Of a stretch of 64,000 nt of DNA, positions 1-12,424 are shown one piece after another. How positions within the stretch are numbered: the first letter of the stretch is position 1; each line of letters opens with the position of its first letter. This DNA is from Phytoseiulus persimilis (Eukaryota; Arthropoda; Arachnida; Mesostigmata; Phytoseiidae). Under the pieces are notes generated by a model, which saw nothing but the letters and a program-made list of their open reading frames with translations, did not search any database and was not told where the DNA came from. The translations under genes and the position numbers were made by a program. The stretch is from NCBI GenBank assembly GCA_037576195.1, contig CM075101.1:10602001-10666000 (forward strand). The letters are read 5' to 3'.

Positions 1-2665
1 TCGACACAGGAGCAGCTCATCGATCACCAACCAACGCTATTCTAGGGTATTCCGATACTGTACTCATGTCTAGATGGTTCGTCACCAACGACGGACCCCA
101 TCAAGGTCCAAAGAACTGGGTTCCTCTCATTGATTCTATACAGGGAAGCGGGGAGATTACTCCGTCGTATCAATGAGAAATTCAAGAAGCTCTTTTGACG
201 AAGTATATCCGGATTATCTGCTAGTGGGAGTTGATTCTGAGAACGAAGACATGAGAAGAGTATATGAGCTTCCCGTCTTGGAAGAATTTTCGGGCCTTCC
301 CTCAAGCGGAACAACTCATTTGGTTGACTCTCGTTCTTACCCGCTTCAGTTTCTCGACCATGCTTTCCGCTCATATCTCAAGGAGATTCCATTCGAAGCT
401 CTTGCTATAGGCACGACGATGCACATGCATAGGGAAGCCGACCGAGGTATAGTATCCAGCTATGCGGGAAAGATTCGCTGGTCTCCGAGTTTTATTTCGC
501 TACTCCCGGCAATTGATTTCATCGTCCCCATCCGGAATAGTATTACAGCATCTTCCGCTAATTCAATCTTTTCGACAAATATTTCCTCCTCACAATGTCG
601 ATACTCGCGCCGTCGGATCTGGCTTGACAGAACTCATAACCCCAACGGACCCTACAAAGATGCAACTCCCATGCAACCGCAACATCGATTCCCGGAGCTC
701 GCACATGAGGAACACATCGAACGGAACATAATTCGGAGCAGCGATCAGTGAGAGATAGTGGCTATACTGAATGACACACGAAAAGCGGCGCGAAACCTGT
801 CGGGTCTACAGCGCAATTGGTGATTCGGAAGCAGTCACTGAACAATCAAGCGACGAGTACCACTGACGCCAAATTTGAGCCGCGGGGCAACGGGACTCTT
901 CACTGACAACAATGCCCCGCAGTCCGTTCTAACGGTTCATGTCACCCTGGGAACGTTGCTCCCCAGAACTACGTCGGCGAATGTCCTCAGTATGTACCGA
1001 TGCGGGCTTTGGCAACAACTTGAAGCCCGCGAAACTTCGCGGAAACAACGGCAAAGTGCTCCAGAAAGGAAGACGTATCTTCCCGCGGAAGTAACAGTCG
1101 ATGCTCATCTGCCCAGCAACTTGTTTCGTCGCTGGTGCGTTCGGTGGTCAATTCCCGAACCCACGCGTCCATTGGGGTCGATTCCCGCTTTTTCTCGGCA
1201 AGAAGGTCTCGGTCGGAGACGACGACGTCTCCAAAATCCAACTTACCTTCTACAGGTTGATTCACATTTGAGGCCACCGAGGAGGCTTCTGTCGAGGTCC
1301 TGAGCACTCCCGCCGTCCGTTACGAGTCGTTTCCTAGACTCCGTACTTGGAATCGAAGATGTCGCAGATCAGAGGAACAAAATGTTCACAACGAAGTTCG
1401 TTAGGAGAACATGTAGCAGCATCATTTGAGTACTGCGACGACTGTGGCGACGACAACAACGACAACAGGAATTGTTGCGATCACTGAAATCCCGCTATTG
1501 CACTGATTGAGAGTCAAGCTCCGGAATTCCACTGACAACTAACCACCAGGCGAACGATCAGACCACCAGGCGTTGACCTGCGAGGGATAATGGACCTCCT
1601 GAAACGAATGCCACCTTCCGGTAATCAAGAACATGCAGCAGAGCAGGTTCTCCAGGTGATGGTGGTGGGTGAGATACTCTTTTAGTGCTGCTGGTGGACG
1701 ACCGAGCCTGCTGTCTGCTAGAACATACGAGACGACGAAGAGAAAGACGTTCCAAGATGGCCGTTCTGCCTTCTCATATCCGCGGCTCATATGTCGAACT
1801 TTCTGAAATGGAGCAGCGCGAATGGGCGACTAGTATGGATTCGGGATTTCGTTTTTTTTTCCTCCCCCGGGGTTACGGCTCCGGATCATTGGCTCATCAA
1901 GGTGATGACCAGGAACTCAAGTTTGATCGGCCCTGCACGGAACGTCGGCTCGGAAAGAGTACCTTCGGGAGAGAAAGTGTGACAGAGCTTGAGCCGAAGT
2001 TAGCATATGCTACACCAGTGGGAGTTCACCCAGAGAGCACGGGGATTTATGAACGAAAAAAGAGCCCGGCATTCACTGAATGGAAATAATGATGATGACG
2101 ATCTTTGCTGAGCGGACGAGCAAAGACTCGGGCGCCGTTCGGAATTTTCTCCGCGACTGCTTATCGCTAACACCAGTTATGCCTCTGATCCGGTGTTCCA
2201 CTGGGAATCATAGTCGAATAAGCCGGCTACAGACGAGTCCGAACTTCGCCGAACTCACGGACTTCGTGTCGTACTTATCAGCTGCGCATCGAGAGGGCTT
2301 CATCATGAGAAAGGAGTGACGGAACTTTGGCATGAGGAATGTGAATCCAGGGATCGGGATCTCTGAGGTTATGGTCGAAACCCCAGGACCAGAGTCCTGG
2401 GAACGGCAAACTTCACTGGCAATCCAGCTCCCTGCTTTCGGCCGGAGGTGGCTTTGATGTAGTGACCTGTAAGGTTAGTGGCTTGAGCATACAGGATCAC
2501 AGAATCAAATCAGCGGCGTAATCGGAATGTAGTGTTTTATGCTCTCTGGTTGAATTGAGTGCAGGATATTTATCGGGGTTGAGCGACATTAACTTCCTCT
2601 CCTCACCGGCCAGCCCTCAGGGATCGGGCGATGTTCGCTCGATCCTACTCCACAGATGGCTACAA
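1..2665. other. No supported gene
   Basis: I see no recognisable protein family, RNA gene or transposon here. The longest open frame is on the + strand at 173-751 (192 codons). It has no recognised domain, and overlapping frames on both strands are also open, so I do not call it a gene. It could still contain an exon. A short homopolymer T run lies near 1851-1861. Confidence 0.5.
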
Positions 2666-2671
2666 AAGAAA

Positions 2672-2827
2672 GTCTAAGAGCCAGCTGAGGTTTCAGAGGA
2701 AACTTCAGCAGCCACGGATATTTCTGCTATCTCTCGGATAGCTGTGTCATGAGCTCTGCGTTTCGCCCCTGCTGATCGTTTCCGCGGCTGCTAAAGCTTC
2801 CTCTGAAGCCTCAGCTGGCTCTGAAAC
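2672..2827. repeat. Inverted repeat (foldback hairpin), 46-bp arms
   Basis: Positions 2672-2717 and 2782-2827 are reverse complements at about 40 of 46 positions, separated by 64 bp. The shared core is AGAGCCAGCTGAGG. The structure could be a miniature foldback transposon remnant or a transcribed hairpin. No flanking duplication was identified. No gene is assigned around it. Confidence 0.8.
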
Positions 2828-3861
2828 TTACAAAGTCATTTATCGTCATTACCCTTGCTCAAGAGGCTCCTCAGGTTAACGAGGTATACTGCCACCTAGT
2901 GGATGCCTCCTCATTCCATGACGAGGATGAGGTAGTTTCCTCCTCGAGACACGGCTGAATCAATCTGCCTTGAAACCCGCGGCGAAGATAGGTCGCGGTT
3001 GTTCTCGATGAAGATGTTGTATACGAGCAAGGCGGCGGTGATTGCCTTGCCTTTCCGTAATTCACGGTCGTAAACTGAGGATGAGGCTACAACTGTCAAG
3101 TGGAGAGGACTTCTTCTACGAAACGGCGTCTGTAACAAACCGAAGGACGCGCTCAATATGAATTCGCTCGTGACCTCGCCATATCATTTCTATGCCGTTG
3201 CGGACCATCTGAGCGAAGCCTTCAACCTCAGAAAGTTGGAAAACGCCGCAAAAATATCCACACGGTTCGATTTTGGACACTGGCATCTGCGGTGCTCGGA
3301 AGATAGCGGACAAATAACAAGTTCGGTCGCCATCAAAGAAGAACCGCTCGACTCATCAATATGCAAGTAATCGTCTCAGATGAGGATCTACTTCACGGCT
3401 TCTTTGGGTCAGAGGGCGGACGGAGCATTCTCGCGGGCTGAATCAGCTTTTCCAACTCTTCGTTCGGGAACAACGAGGCTTGCCACGGCGAGCACGAATA
3501 CCTAAGAAGACAAGAACTTTGGTGACAAGAACTGAAACCTGTCGAGCTCGCTGCTCCGATTGTGGAGGTGTCACTCTACCAGACTCCCTTGGATTGCAGG
3601 ACATCGATTTTCCGCCGTTCGAAAGCCCGGAAGCGAGCCAAGGGCATCCGAAAACCTCCCACCTGAATCATGATGAACCTGACAGGCTCAGTTGGGGACC
3701 GCAAGGAGATTCCGTCAGCGAGCAGGACTTCCGTTTCCAAATCGGAGGAGCACGCTTCAGTGAGGCTGCTCGGAAACATGGGAAAGCGCGTTCCGACCCA
3801 TATAGGTGATTATTGTATTTCAAGGAATTAAACCCGTGGAGGGCGGTGCTTAATTCTCTGA

Positions 3862-5592
3862 TTTCCAATCGACCTCAATCGGGAGCCCCGGGACGATGCC
3901 GTATACTCATCGATGCTATGGCTCGAAGTACTTCGATCCCCAAGCTGGGACACTCCCGTCGGATATGTTTTCCTTGCAGGGCATGATGTCGCGGGAATTC
4001 AATTGCCCCCGGCGATGCCAAATGGATCCACTATTCCTGCATCTTGGTCAGGAAGAGTCACTCTGCCGGAATGGCTGCTCAGGTTCAAAGGAATTGATGT
4101 GCTTCGCAAAACTGACAAGATTATCTGGGCAATATTGGCAGTGCTGGTGTTGGCAGTTCTGTTACCAAGTCTTTATCACATCTTGACCAAAGCTCCTCGT
4201 AAAAAAAAAAGTAGAACGACACAATTCCCTCATGTAAGATCGAAGTCACCTGATGCAGTTGGAAGCCTGGAAGGTGAGAACTTCCTCATTGTCATTCGCT
4301 TGTCGAACATCTCTCTCTCTTGCGTCCCTTTTGCCGCGTGACAAACTTTGATTCCGATAAGCGACCATTCTTGCCGCATGAATGCGGTCTAGTGGACATT
4401 CCTGGATGGGGTGAGAGAGATGGTCCAAGGAATCTCTACCAGAACAGTCTCTCGAGAGACTTTCATTTGACCCTTGATTTGCACGTTAACGCACTGAAGG
4501 AGCTTTGGGGGCCCGGGAACACCACTCTTCGGTTCCTTGCCGTATTCATGTGGACGGCATCGCACGAAAAATCTGCCCGCATATGGGGCTTCGCGGAGAT
4601 TCTCTTGCCGTTCCCGAAGCTCTCTGAGCGATCCAGACCAGTCAGATCCGGCGAAGCTTCGAGTTCTTCCTGCGCACAAAACTCTTCGAAACCATGCACA
4701 GAGCGTTGTTGCATCGTGCTGTGGCATTTTGAAGGACACTCACGTACGGGTGCCTGATTCAAGAGGCATCAGCCGTGAGGCCGTGAGCAATGTGTGATTC
4801 TCCCTCATCGCTGGCTATTTTGATCGTTACGGATGGATTCCGTTTCGCCTCCGTATGGCTCTGGTGCAAAGCTCGACATATTCTCAATACCTGGCGCCAA
4901 AAACAGAGGCCAGCGAGACTTCTAGCGAGGTCTGGAGAGCCGAGCGGAGAATGGAGAGTTATCGGTTGCAATCGGTTCCGAGAACACACCAGCAAGCGTG
5001 TGCAGCGAGACTCATTTCGGGCGAGATGTAATCGAACTCGAGACCTTCACGAATATTCTAGCAATTGGTTCCTGAATGTTTTTGCTGCCGGCATAAAGAT
5101 AGGACAAGGTCCGACCGGACCCTGATTCGCTGCGGAAAAAATCATGAATGGATTACTCCCACAGAGACCGCGGACACACTCGTGGACGGCTTCTTCAGAT
5201 GGATGCGCAGAAGCCCGGTGGTGATGCAAGCAATGGATCCCATGAGAGTCGAACATATTCAACACGGCAAGATCAACATCACCCAGGCATGGGTATACCA
5301 TCTCTCGAAGCTCAAAAGGTTCATGCAGAGTTTTCTCAGAGCCAAAAATGGTGAGTCAGCGAACCTGCATTCACAGCAACAACGACCGAAAGTTCCTCAG
5401 TCGGAGCATGCCTTATCGTTACGTCGTGAGTTATTGCTATGGCTCATAGTGTCCTCAGCCATGCCTAAAGCAAACATAGCGATTGAGGATTTTCTCCGCT
5501 GCGAGTTCCCGGCAATATCAAAAGACGTTTTGGGAGCCGCGCGGATCGAGGAACGCAGCGATCGGCGCATATCGATCTCTCAATGCACCTGA
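3862..5592 (+). CDS. Possible spliced gene of unknown function
   Basis: I do not recognise this protein, and the exon set is tentative. One candidate exon is open from 3862 and ends at a strong donor (AAG|GTGAGA) after 4273. It includes a hydrophobic stretch near 4120-4185 (IIWAILAVLVLAVLLP) followed by basic residues, which would suit a single membrane segment. A second candidate exon ends at a good donor after 5350 and reads ITPTETADTLVDGFFRWM before it. A third runs 5459-5592 to a TGA, after a CCTCAG acceptor, and joins the second in phase. The region 4395-4757 is open in several frames on both strands, so the middle of the model is unresolved. It could be more than one gene or a decayed one. 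The minisatellite begins about 75 bp after the stop. Confidence 0.3.
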
Positions 5593-5667
5593 GATTCAGC
5601 ACGACACCACAGCTTGAATCACCAGCTCCGTCTGGCAGCTTGTCACCCTGTCAATCTGTCAGTTTGT

Positions 5668-6160
5668 CCGGCCCTCCTTCTGGACTATGGAGGTGATTCA
5701 AGGATCGATCTGACCAAAGTTCTCGGAATCGAGGAAGGTGATTCCGGGGTTGATTCGGCAATACTTCTCGGAGTTCGAGGAAGTGTTTCCGAGCTCGATC
5801 TGACCATATTTCCCGGAGTCTGAGGGGGTGCTCTCGAGATCGATCTGACCGCACTTTTCGTAATCTAGGCAGACGATCGCGGGGTCGATCTGACTGATCT
5901 CTGTCCTGGTCTAGGGAGGTGATTCCAGCATCGATCTGACAATAGTTCCGTGGAACTGAGGAGGCGATTCCGGCATCGATCTGACCATGCTTTTCTTGGT
6001 CTAGGGAAGTGATTCCGGCGTCGATTTGACCATACTTCGCTGGGTCTGAGGATCTGATTCCGAGGTCAATCTGACCATGCTTCTAGAGTCAAGGGAGGTG
6101 ATTCTAGCGTCGATTCGGACATGTTTTTCTGGCTTCGGGGAGGCGACCCCGACCGCGGTC
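5668..6160. repeat. 45-bp tandem minisatellite, about 10-11 copies
   Basis: The units are 44-46 bp and share the core GATTCCGGCRTCGATCTGAC, followed by a more variable half ending in GGTCTAGGGAGGT. Copies start near 5694, 5739, 5784, 5829, 5874, 5920, 5965, 6010, 6055 and 6099. Divergence between copies is roughly 15-30 percent, so this is an old array. The 45-bp period equals 15 codons, and in one + frame most units read D-S-G-[IV]-D-L-T. Stop codons interrupt most units, so it does not code now. Confidence 0.9.
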
Positions 6161-6189
6161 GGCCGAAGGGCGATTGTCATCTCCATATG

Positions 6190-8370
6190 AGCGTAGCTTG
6201 AAGTCTAAATTGAGCCTCGAAATTAGATTGACTTCAACAGTTCGATTCCGGAAGAAGGCATATGTTTTCAGGCGCGTGCAACCGCAGAGGAGAGGGCTCA
6301 TTCACTTCTGTCATGATTCCAGAGATCGAAAACGTATAAAATGTTTGTGATTCGTTCTTCCCCGAGACATCGGCTTCGTTGTGGTACCCGATCGAGCTCT
6401 GACCTTCCTCTTTTGTGACTCCTTTTTTCCGAAACTCATACAGTGACTAGACTTGGCAGACCCTCATAGGAGTTCAACTCTTTTACAGGTGACACGTACC
6501 AGTTCAGAACGTTTGTCTCCGCTTCAAATGTAACCTTCATTGGTTTACTCTCCATATTGACATCAGCCGGAGCTTACGGTGGACGCCTCGAAGCTAACCT
6601 CACATATATAGAGGTTGAGCTTATTCCTCAGGTGCAAGGGGACTATACGTGGACGCTCGACAATTACATTGTACGGACCCGAACACTTTCTGAGATACGT
6701 TTTAGATACTGTGAAGACTGAGATTGCTCTAGCCGCAAAGATCCATGATGCTTGGTGGGATCTGTGATTGAAATTTGTAGACAAGGTGAACTCTTCGTAG
6801 ATGAAGACGACCATGGTGAGGATTCGGCGTCGGACCCGACTTGACACTCTGATTCAGATCTGGCGAGCCGATGATCCTGTTGGGAAGGGACTCTCTATCT
6901 GAGGAACTACTGGCACACGTACCCGCGAACTTGGGAGTTTGATGCAGACGCAGATTTCGACACCAGGGGGTCTTGTCACCGGAAGTACTTCTACCTCAGC
7001 CTTCGAGGATGATCGAGGCTCGGACCCGCCCAGTTATAATTGTAGTGCATTTCGGGCTCAGTCGGATTTTGGGCTGTTGTGCAATTGTTGGACTTCCCGA
7101 TGGATGCATGGCCTACAACAGGGTTCCGCTGAAGGCCTCCACGAGCGGTGCTGGTTGACTCAGTATATCTGTCGCTCCATGTATTGCTCTCGCTTGAAAG
7201 GACCACTTCTGCACAGGAAGTGGGCTAGAGGAGATCAGCGACGCCCAGGTCGCTCTGACATTGATTCCAAATGCAAGCTCAGGTTGTACGGGGACACCGC
7301 TGAGGAGGGCCGCGGGACAGACTCGGGTACCCACAACTCTAGACATGAGTCGAGGATTATACTAGGCTTTCGAAAGCGCCGACGATTATGATGAGCTTGA
7401 CTTGTACCCGATTTCCGGGTCTGGTTAGCCTGCCATGATGGAAAACCTGGTTGCAGATCGCAGAGTCGATCCTCTGGGAACACCAGAATCAGGAGTCGTT
7501 GATTGGAGTTGCACCCATTAGACTGTCAGATAAGAGTGTTGATGGAGCTTGAAGTGGTGGAAATCAGACTCGAAAGAAGTCCGCGAAAATGATTCATATG
7601 GAACATTAACTGTATCATGGCAATGATGATTCGCCGACTAAAATTGCTTCCAGATTTGGAGAATTGACGAAATGAGGATCCTGAACATAACGGAATGGTC
7701 GGGACCGATCGATCCATTAACGACGCTCGCCGCCGCAGCTGAGGTTCAAGACTTCAAGGAGGAGCTAGCGACTGCTCTAACAGTTGAGATGGATAAGCGC
7801 ATTTTCAGACTCTTCGATGTATTCATGAAGCAAAATCGGAACGAACGTTGACACCGGCTCAGAACTGTTTGTCGCTGCCGAAGGTGGATCGAGATAGGAC
7901 AGAACTCTCGACCTGGTCAAGCCTTCGATGTCGTCGAGTCGCCACGGCGCTCTTCATTCTGGAATCATTCCGAAGATCGATCATATGTTACCTTACAATT
8001 CTATAACTAATGGATATGTACATAATACTTTCTGCACGAACAGCGTGTGTGCATTCATTGGAACGCTCTTGCGGCTGTGGAAGTCGCGTCCATTCCGATT
8101 GCTTGTTGTACATTGCCCGCTAAACGAGCGAATGGAGGCACGGAGCGCTTTCGGAGCACGCTGCAGTTCGGATGTTGAGTCAGCGACGGGATTTTCTCAA
8201 GACATCGCATAACCTCAATGAGCTCTTCACCACGAATTAGAGGATCAACTCCGAACCGCTGAAGTCGAGACGAGTGAAGAAGTCCATTTCTGTGAAGAAC
8301 TAACAAGAAATCCGGCCGAACAGAGGAAGCACAATACACCTCTCCAGTTTTCTAGCCTTTTACCCATACT
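6190..8370. other. No supported gene
   Basis: Several frames of 60-150 codons are open here, for example 6939-7391 on the + strand. None has a recognisable motif or a convincing set of splice junctions, and competing frames overlap. I see no RNA gene. Confidence 0.45.
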
Positions 8371-8376
8371 CTAGGG

Positions 8377-8700
8377 CAGTGATTCTCAGAGGGGTGGCAG
8401 TGAGCCCCCGGGGGTGCACGGGAGGTTCCCGATCGTCGTTGGGCACGCCGAAATATTCAATGGGAAACGGAAAAAATTGTGTCATTCTTACTTCTCTAGT
8501 CAATGGGGAGAGTCATTGGAGAAGGACGACGTATTTTCGACGGAATATCGGGAAGGTCAAGAAACTGATTAGCAAAGGATCGATTTTTCGGTGTGGCTTC
8601 ACGCGTAGAGCCGAACCCTGTTCTGATGAAATTCACATACTCCGTGAATGCCATAGTAAACGCCGGGGTGCTTATTTAAGAGGGGGCTCGTAATACTAAG
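8377..8700 (+). mobile_element. Possible hAT-type DNA transposon end or MITE remnant
   Basis: The sequence from 8377 begins CAGTGATTCTCAGAGGGGTG and runs into a G- and C-rich stretch ending in GGGAGGTTCCC. This resembles the terminal repeat of many animal hAT elements, which start CAGTG(G/A)TTCTCAA and continue with GGGGGC-type sequence. A G-rich block near 8675-8690 could be the decayed other end, but I could not find a matching GAGAATCACTG terminus or an 8-bp duplication. No transposase is present. The call rests on resemblance at one end only. Confidence 0.35.
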
Positions 8701-11340
8701 GGTCATGGATTTCTTCCCACGGATAACGTTCGCTTCTCGAACGCGAGTCGAGTGAAGCTCATCTCGCCGACGGGAACAGCTATCCGGCGAGTTGTTCGTT
8801 TTCTCAGATCTTTCCAGTGAGCGGGGCCTTTATCAGAAAGTTTCCATTTTCCCGCGCACCGACTGGGGGCGCTCATTTTCGAGGCGGCGCTGATTCGGAA
8901 GAGGCGTTTATTAGAGCGTTTAAGGTAACTGTTCGACACAGAGTAATGCTCAAATGACTTCTCTGGAAGAGACTCTGGGTCGTTTGTGTTACGTACCAGC
9001 GCTTGCTTCCCGCGTAAACATCGAATGTTTTCGCCTGTGTGGAGGCTTCCAATATTCAAGGTGCAATTATTTTGTTTTATTCTCGAAAGGGGTGTTCCGA
9101 GAGCAATCAGTAGAAATCTTCTTTGGGAGAACATTACGTCGGGGACTGATCGCTTTTCATTCTGATTATAATTTCTTGACGTAATGAGTTTGCAAGTTGC
9201 GGACGCGTGCAAGTGCTTCTCAGTTCAGTCTCATCATATTCGGCATTCTCATGCTGTTGGACGTTCCAGTCATTGATGTTTGGTCTCTTTATCGGCCTGT
9301 ACCTAGCCGGCTCCATTCCCTTCCATCCTGGTCGGGTCCTCTCCGCTCAGTGGCAAGAGCATTCCCGTACGAAACATGGGCCAATAACGTTAATTGAAGC
9401 GGCACTGCTGCTCGCCTCTTTCAGCACAGGTGAATGCATGCGTTTCATTTTACATGCTTGTTGGGTCTGTGAAGTCATTCTGATCGAAATTGCAGAAATC
9501 AGTGTATCCTTGGTATCCTTCTCACCTATTCTGTACAAGGAACGTGTTCTGAATTCTCAGGGTTCAACCCCGCTTCGGAGTCTCTCAGCGAAATCCAATG
9601 GAGGAGAGTATCGCCCCGAAAAAGTATTTTTTGAAGTTCCTGCCCCCTATGAGAAGTAGCGTGAAAACTTCGAATATCGATATCCGAGTGGATAGAAAGA
9701 AGTCGGATCGGACATGTTTGACAACTGCGTCAGGTGGTGCCCAAAGTCTGATCGAATTCGTTTGAGCAACGATTCCCGATCGTGACCACGTTCCCTGCTA
9801 GTTCTTTTCAGCAAGTGAAGTGCATATCCGATATGGTGTAGACCGCTTGACCATGTTTTCGGCCGCACCCCAGTTGGGCCCAACGGTTGGCTCCGTTGAA
9901 AAGTAGCTGACCGAAAACTCCCGGACAGAAGAGTATCCTTATTCGCCACCAAGAGTCGAAACTTCTCGACTGGGGCCCGCGTGGCAACTCTGGTTTCACT
10001 CTGTAGCCAAATCAGGGAGCTGAAGAAGGGAACACGGGAGCAGTCGCGGCCTTTGCGCTCGGGGGGCTGGCTGGCCCGAAAACCTCACTCAAGCTCTGAA
10101 ATTCCCGAGCGAGACAGAGGGGGCGATTGAATGGCGATCTAACCTGGAGAAGCTGACATCGATTATGCCGGAAAGCGAGGAGAAGAAGAAGCTAGTAAAA
10201 GCGGCGCATTCGAGGACCCTGTTGCAGGCATGATCGTCGCGAGAGGGGCAATGGAGTCCGCCAGGAGAAAGAAACGAAGAGCATACGAGGGAATTCCGAG
10301 CAGGAGCGAGCCAATAGGCTGAATTGATGTCTTCCCTGAAGTTCAATTCCTGGCTTATGACCGGTAGGAACTCACAGGAAATCACCCTGAAGGAAATCAC
10401 ACACTTGTGAGAACAAGTTACATATGTGTACACAGGTATATGTTGATTCCAGGTGCAATCATCTCAACGAATATGGAGTCCGGCCCGGCTCTCTAGAACT
10501 AGACGAACCGATTCCAGAGGTGCTCCGAGTGAAGGCTTTCGGTATTGGTCTACGAGAGCATTCATTTGAAGCAGTTAGCTTCGAGATCCGTTTCCCCCAC
10601 CCTGAGGAAATGGACCAATTATTCTCATGATGTCTCTCATGAGTCCTTGACGGGGGGCACGCGGGAGGACTGGCCTTCCCACCCGTGATTCTCGAGCCAC
10701 GAGAATCGAGCCTGGCTCCCGGAATCGGAGGTGCTCAGATTCCGAACCAGAGCTGTAGGATCCACTCCTTGGGACCCACTTTGATGGGAAGATCGGAGCG
10801 CTCCTCCACGAAACTCCTCTCGTTGTCGTGGGGGCTTCGCTCGTCTCGCGCGCCAAGCACGAATTCGAAAGTTTGTTGTTATCTCGCGTGTTGATGTTTA
10901 CCGTAATTTCTCCGCTGGCAGAAAGCGTTGTGAATGTTGTGAATATCGTGAAGTTGTTTACGACCGAAATACCTCAGTTTGTCCACTTGAAAATGAGTTT
11001 CGCGTGGCGACAACTTTTTGAGCCGGGCAAAAAGTGAACTGCAATCAGCTGTTCTGAGGGCGAGAGTGGGGAAGAACACTGTGCGAGCGTTCAGAATAAC
11101 CTCTGAACGGGAATAAGATAGTGAGCGAATTCTCCAAAGGATTCCCTCAATGCTGTGTGTGGCGACAGTTGGAGTTTTGAGCGTTCTCTGAAACAGAACT
11201 GCCTCCCAGCAGCGCGTGTTGGCTAAATCCATCAGGAGAGCAGGAACGAGTCCCAGTTCCAGTGAGGATAGCTGCTAGTGAGAACCGGACCCGTGTCCGG
11301 AGCCACCGAGCTCGACGGAATGTTCGCATCTCCGCAGTCC
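8700..11340. other. No supported gene; scattered open frames
   Basis: Open frames at 8703-9212 (-), 9207-9659 (+) and 10089-10433 (-) have no recognised domain. A possible exon on the + strand near 9240-9429 ends at a GT donor (CACAG|GTGAAT) and could join an exon after the acceptor at 9560. The protein would be short, hydrophobic and unidentified. Nothing here is firm. Confidence 0.4.
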
Positions 11341-11358
11341 GTGTGATTCGAGAAGAAA

Positions 11359-12032
11359 ATGGCCAGCAGGAGATATGTCCGTCTGATCCAGAGTCTCGTT
11401 ATTTTTGGACTCTTCTTCATTATGTATCAGATGTACGCTTTAAGTCAACTTCAGGAGCAACCGATTCGATCCCGGCGCCGGAAACCCCTGACAGATCTGC
11501 CACCTGTGCCCCCGGGAGGCCACAAAACTCCCGTCGGTGTTGCAGCACGCTGGGCCCATCTCTACTGGAAAGAGACGAGTGATCACTTCTCTTGCGGGGA
11601 TAGCCACAAAGTTCTGCCCTGGGCCAAAATCAATGACGACTACTGTGACTGTGGGGACGGAGACGAAGTCGGCGACGAACCTTCGACGGGCGCTTGCCGT
11701 GAAACGTTCTTCACATGCAGTCATGTATGTTAATCATCCGTGCTCTCCGTAGAGCTCCTACTCGACACGCCTCGGAGAGCAGATATCACGAGTACTCGAG
11801 TCGGGCTTCTCCTTCCCAATCATTCTGTGTTGCATTAACGTCCGAAGCCTTTTCGCAGGATCCCAACGTACAAGTTCCATCGTCGCGAGTGAACGATGGC
11901 TTATGTGACTGCTGCGACGGCTCAGACGAACCGCTCGACTCTCCGCTCCCCGCGCTGGCTCGCCTGAGTCTTTCGAGACAGAAATCTTTGGGGGTGTACC
12001 AGACGCCGTGTATAAATCGTTGCGAGTTGTGA
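11359..12032 (+). CDS. Glucosidase II beta-subunit-like membrane protein (short form)
   Basis: There are two exons, 11359-11724 and 11859-12032, giving 179 residues. The intron is GT-AG and in phase 0. The N-terminus is a signal anchor: MASRRYVRL followed by a hydrophobic segment at about residues 10-28, predicting a type II ER or Golgi membrane protein with a lumenal C-terminus. The lumenal part holds two modules like the LDL-receptor class A repeats at the start of glucosidase II beta: SCGDSHK...INDDYCDCGDGDE, and after the splice VNDGLCDCCDGSDEP. Full-length glucosidase II beta has about 500 residues with an acidic coiled coil, EF-hand-like region and mannose-receptor-homology domain. All of these are absent, and a genuine stop follows CINRCEL. 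Insects have comparable short glucosidase-2-beta-like proteins, so this is likely a separate paralogue and not a truncation. A role in glycoprotein quality control is inferred. It converges on DNAJC2, with 392 bp between the stop codons. Confidence 0.85.
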
Positions 12033-12343
12033 TACGGCAAGATTCAACGACCCAACTCAATGCTCAAGCCTCGAAGGAGTCTCTGTACACAAGCCGAGAC
12101 TCGTTGTCGTTATGTATGCAGCTCCGAACCCGAACACAGTGTTGTGATTGAGGCTCCCTAATATATTTATGTATCATTTGCGTTCCCTAGACTGCAGAGT
12201 TGAATTTCCGTTTACGGTTGACGTTTGACACATTTGATAAACGTTGTGCTCAGTGATCGTTGTCACCTGCGTTATCGTTCTTCAATGAGAAAGATACTCT
12301 CAGCCCTTGGACGGAACAGGAAGAATAGAATCTCTCCAGGATT

Positions 12344-12349
12344 TTTATT
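12344..12349 (-). promoter_or_regulatory. Poly(A) signal for DNAJC2
   Basis: AATAAA on the minus strand, 75 bp after the DNAJC2 stop codon. Confidence 0.6.
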
Positions 12350-12424
12350 CTTCCGCGTTTTTTTTACAATTAGATGAGATGTAACAACAATGAATCGTTG
12401 TCTCGAAGCAGGAATGAATGAGGA

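Noticed and set aside
173-751. 192-codon open frame on the + strand
   Set aside because: No recognised motif, no splice or promoter context, and other frames are open over the same stretch.
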